Assembly (NCBI GenBank): GCA_944474755.1
Contig: OX104115.1
Coordinates: forward strand, 55,370,648-55,434,647
Direction of reading: 5' to 3'
DNA: 64,000 bases
Source: Limnoperna fortunei
Lineage: Eukaryota; Mollusca; Bivalvia; Mytilida; Modiolidae
The notes below the pieces were generated by a model. That model did not search any database. It worked only from the letters and a program-made list of their open reading frames with translations, and was not told the origin of the DNA. Shown piece after piece: positions 61,191-64,000 of the stretch; the stretch's first letter is position 1; the number at the start of each line of letters is the position of its first letter. A program made the position numbers and the translations under genes.

Positions 61191-61226
61191 ATTCTGAAAG
61201 CTATATTTTTATATAGCGGATTTGAC
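61130..61226. repeat. Inverted repeat at the edge of the SINE array
   Basis: CCAAATCCGCTATATAAAAG (61134-61153), continuing into a TATAGCTTCAG, is answered in reverse complement by sequence ending TATATAGCGGATTTGACC at 61212-61229. The unit edge is thus folded back on itself across about 30 bp. Confidence 0.65.
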
Positions 61227-61325
61227 CTTGAAATTGCAAAGCATAGTATTTTATTTAATTAGCTGATTTGCGGAACAAATATTGAGTGAAAAAGTACCTA
61301 TATCACTAGTTATTACATAACATAC

Positions 61326-61518
61326 CGAACGATTAGAAATTCATCAATTATTTCAAAGCAGTCTATCACCGAAGTATCAGGTTCTCTAAACATGCTTGAA
61401 GTACCATCTGCAGTAAACGTCCAATTAAAATTTGACACAGGGGCAATCAGACCATTATTTGTGAAATAAGTCTGAAATGTTTTCCCTCTCCAGTCACACG
61501 GAAACTTGCAACTCTGAG
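61326..61518 (-). CDS. Candidate exon of a secreted Cys-containing protein
   Basis: A 193-bp minus-strand exon between acceptor CTGTTGTAG and donor GTATGT. Entered in phase 1 it is open throughout: SCKFPCDWRGKTFQ near its start, then NFNWTF, then DCFEIIDEFLIV at the end. Three Cys and the C-x-F-P-x-x-W-x-G type block recall an extracellular domain seen in invertebrate secreted proteins (DUF7042-like), an impression only. The phase matches the signal-peptide exon at 63494-63545 and the defective one at 62547-62598. Confidence 0.45.
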
Positions 61519-61559
61519 CTACAACAGTAATGATAGAAACTTTCTTCTATTAATAGAAC

Positions 61560-62100
61560 TATCAACAGAATCGTACTATGTTCATAAACAATAAATAGTA
61601 GGCTCAAATCATCACTAAATATATATTTCAATCACTTGGTTATACTTTTGCCAATTACAATAATAAGAAAATTAGCAATAAAATTGTTCTATCTGCTAGT
61701 ACGGTTGTGATATTAATTGAACAACATCTACTTCTCACAAAGGATAAAAATAATAATAGTCATTTTATCCATAATACGGATTAAACTTAATTGCAATATA
61801 TATTTTCTTAATTCGGCAATTTAACAATATATTATTTCTTTGTTGTTACGACTATTGAAATTTTTGTTAAAGTCTATTTTATTGTATGCGTTTTGAATCT
61901 AATGATGTAAAATACCCACTTGCAGTTGTCTTACATGTACGCTACAATGTAGACTTATAAGTCTTTGTCTACTTAAACAGTGTTTTTATTTTATTACGTT
62001 TGATTGTTTAAATGGTTTAACCTGATCATATAGTTAGTTTTTGAATTGAAGGTGGAATACACATTAAAACCTACGACTTTAGGCAAGAAAACTCTATTTA
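61560..62100. other. AT-rich, probable intron sequence
   Basis: Nothing recognised. It would be intronic if the exons on either side belong together. Confidence 0.4.
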
Positions 62101-62103
62101 TTT

Positions 62104-62256
62104 AAGGAATACTTCAAATTTCTGAACAGATTATACGATATAATATGGTTTGGGTCTGTTTACGCCTAATAAACCGCGAAGCGTTGTATGAATGGTGTAA
62201 ACAGACCCAAACCAAATTATATCGTATAATCTGTTCAGAAATTTGAAATATTCCTT
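62104..62256. repeat. Long inverted repeat (60-bp arms, 33-nt loop)
   Basis: Arms 62104-62163 and 62197-62256 are reverse complements at 58 of 60 positions, beginning AAGGAATACTTCAAATTTCT on the left. The loop holds AAACCGCGAAGCG. No coding frame. Size and symmetry fit a small palindromic MITE or a hairpin RNA source. Confidence 0.92.
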
Positions 62257-62546
62257 ATAATTTAATTTTAACTATAAATCTTATAACTTTTGGCGGTAAA
62301 AACGTCGATGACGTCGTGGAACTATTTGAATTTTAAAGGCGTTAGAATAGGTCATCGGTCACCCAAGTTATTTCTTATGATATGAGTTGCCCGATTTGAA
62401 TTGACTAATCAGATTTCAGCTTACAAAGCAAATTAAATTATATGGAAATATAATGACTATAGAATGATATCTTACTTAAAATGATAATTAAATCAAATAT
62501 ATGATAAACAAATGTACATTATAACATATAATTACAAATTACTTAC

Positions 62547-62598
62547 CATCGGTAACTCGAAGATAGATGGTAACACACAATAGGAAATGAGCGTTCCT
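62547..62598 (-). pseudogene. Signal-peptide exon paralogue with lost start codon
   Basis: A 52-nt segment ending at donor GTAAGT, equal in length and phase to 63494-63545. It reads RNAHFLLCVTIYLRVTD, sharing the C-V-x-I-Y-L core of the intact copy. AGG stands where the other copy has ATG, so it cannot start translation at that place. Upstream sequence (AAAATCGAA, AACGTGGCAAAA) is also shared, so promoter and exon were duplicated together. Confidence 0.5.
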
Positions 62599-62698
62599 TC
62601 TAATGTTTTTTTTTAAACACTGAACGGTTATTTTTACAGAAAATCGAATTGTGGCTTATATAGAAACAAATTAGGCAAAGTGAAAAACGTGGCAAAAG

Positions 62699-62792
62699 TT
62701 ACAATACATGTCCCAGTTATTTCATGAATTATGCATTTGCTGAAAATTACAATACAAGGCCCATTTATTTAATGAATTATGCATTTGCTGAA
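62699..62792. repeat. Short tandem duplication, 48-bp period
   Basis: Two copies, 62699-62744 and 62747-62792, of a segment from TTACAATAC to ATGCATTTGCTGAA with several substitutions. It lies just upstream of the defective signal-peptide exon. Confidence 0.7.
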
Positions 62793-62799
62793 CCATATG

Positions 62800-63480
62800 C
62801 GTTGATATACTAGTAACTAACTGTTTTCGGACTATCAAATGAAAACGTAAATTTGATCTGAGAAAAACATGTGTAATGTCAACAGCATACAGACTCGGTA
62901 ACCCAGACAGCTAAGTATTTAAAGACTGATCTGTATTTTTGTGTTCATAATATTTTATGTCTTTAATTTATGAGTGCAGTGGCAATACAAAATCAAAGAA
63001 TTTTCGCCTGGCAAAATTTAACATTATCCGATGAAAATTTAGGATTTATTCATGCTGTATCTATAGACAGAAATAGTAATGTAAAGAAGTCTGCTAGTAC
63101 CTTTTTATATATTAGACCAAAAACAACTTCTGACAAATGATAAAGAGAACTTTTTGTCCACATTAAGAGTTTAATTAATAGGGTAAATGTAAATTCGGGA
63201 ATGTGTTAATAAATGATTTTCTTTGTGAATATAATAATTGAAATTTTGTTTAAATACTTGTAAGCTATTCAAAAATAACGTTTCAACCTCAGTTGTCAAA
63301 ACCTATATTGTGTTTTATTTACTTATAAGTCCTCCTACAGTTTTTATTTGGAAGAGAATGGTAGAGTATTCCATAAAAACATTTTATTATAAGGCAATAT
63401 GTTGCAAAAATAAAATATCGCTTAAATAGTTAAATGAAATGAAATGAAAAAATAAATAAATACGAAATTAAAATAATATT
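62800..63480. other. AT-rich, no gene recognised
   Basis: I searched for a second copy of the Cys-containing exon of 61326-61518 and did not find one, so the exon at 63494-63545 may use the exons further left. Confidence 0.4.
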
Positions 63481-63493
63481 ATCAATGACTTAC

Positions 63494-63545
63494 TTTCAGT
63501 ACATCCGAGATAGATGGCAACACAAAACCACGAATAAGTATTCAT
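63494..63545 (-). CDS. Candidate signal-peptide first exon
   Basis: The minus-strand ATG at 63545 starts MNTYSWFCVAIYLGCTE, a plausible short signal peptide, ending in phase 1 at a canonical GTAAGT donor (63488-63493). Spliced to the exon at 61518 it continues in frame through TQSCKFPC. Further exons are uncertain. The role is unknown beyond probable secretion. Confidence 0.45.
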
Positions 63546-63559
63546 TTTCAATGTTTCTC

Positions 63560-64000
63560 CTTAAACACTTACGATTTATTGATACTGAAAATCGAAACGT
63601 GGCAAAAATCTCAATATGTGACCAAGTTATTTTATGGAAATATAAAGTAAAAAAACTAGTTAGAATAATCTTATGGAAATGTCAATTAGTTCTAAGAAAA
63701 AACAACTTTAGTGTCAAGAGGGTACAAATTGATAAACAAATACGCATTATATATTTTTCAGTTGTGATTGAGAAGCCAAGAAATAATATGTCAATCACTG
63801 CTTATTAAGAAAAAAATTACTTTAGGCGTGGTCCGTTAACTTGATGACATAAAATAAGTGGGAATTAAGCTTAAAATGTACATCTATTCTTTTTATGTCT
63901 GTAATTATTTATTTGCTTTAAAATACTTAGTTTATATTCTTAAACGTCCATGTGCTGGGCATTAAAACATTAAAACAACATTTTGGCCATAAGTGTTATT
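63560..64000. other. Upstream region, no gene recognised
   Basis: The first about 100 bp resemble the sequence upstream of the defective exon at 62547-62598 (shared TTAAACACT, GAAAATCGAA, AACGTGGCAAAA words) and are the likely promoter of the exon at 63494. The rest is AT-rich with nothing recognised. Confidence 0.4.

Overview
This window comes from an animal nuclear genome, most likely a marine mussel (family Mytilidae) or a close bivalve. The evidence is a tandem array of intron-less, replication-dependent core histone genes with metazoan 3' stem-loops, an H2B with a six-arginine run of the kind I recall from mussel H2B, AT-rich flanks full of degenerate retroelements, tRNA-derived SINE-like repeats and hairpin elements, and candidate split genes with GTAAGT-type splice donors. 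Nothing bacterial or organellar is visible.

Layout. 1-5262 is the left flank: mostly AT-rich non-coding DNA with a non-LTR reverse-transcriptase remnant (about 1443-1616, minus strand), a Ty3/gypsy integrase zinc-finger remnant (about 4680-4775) and one copy of a dispersed repeat (4929-5124). 5263-5462 is a 200-N gap. 5463-49648 holds exactly seven head-to-tail histone units of 6312 or 6313 bp. 49649-49848 is a second 200-N gap. 49849-64000 is the right flank: a broken Ty3/gypsy-like element with integrase upstream of RT-RNase H, dispersed repeats, a 2.87-kb element with terminal inverted repeats, a predicted two-exon secreted protein gene on the minus strand, a tandem SINE-like array, a 60-bp-arm hairpin, and candidate exons of a second secreted protein with a duplicated first exon.

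Each histone unit reads, left to right, H4 (minus), H3 (minus), H2A (minus), H2B (plus). H2A and H2B are divergent and share a 277-bp promoter that holds a 14-bp inverted repeat placed symmetrically inside two TATA boxes. H2B of one unit converges on H4 of the next across a 703-bp spacer. H4-H3 and H3-H2A spacers are about 2.0 and 1.8 kb and hold no recognisable gene. No H1 gene is present. All four genes end in the same 41-bp 3' processing module: a 16-nt stem-loop, 11 nt, then a 14-nt histone downstream element. The four proteins are the subunits of the nucleosome core octamer, made in S phase.

To find any position of the first unit in later units, add 6312, 12624, 18936, 25249, 31561 or 37873 for H4-side sequence; for sequence right of the H4-H3 spacer add 6312, 12624, 18937, 25249, 31561 or 37874. 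The only unit differences I could find are in the poly-T tract and the (TA)n/(AAAT)n tract of that spacer. The array begins and ends at the same phase of the repeat and is bounded by equal-length placeholder gaps, so the copy number of seven and the perfect homogeneity may partly be products of assembly.
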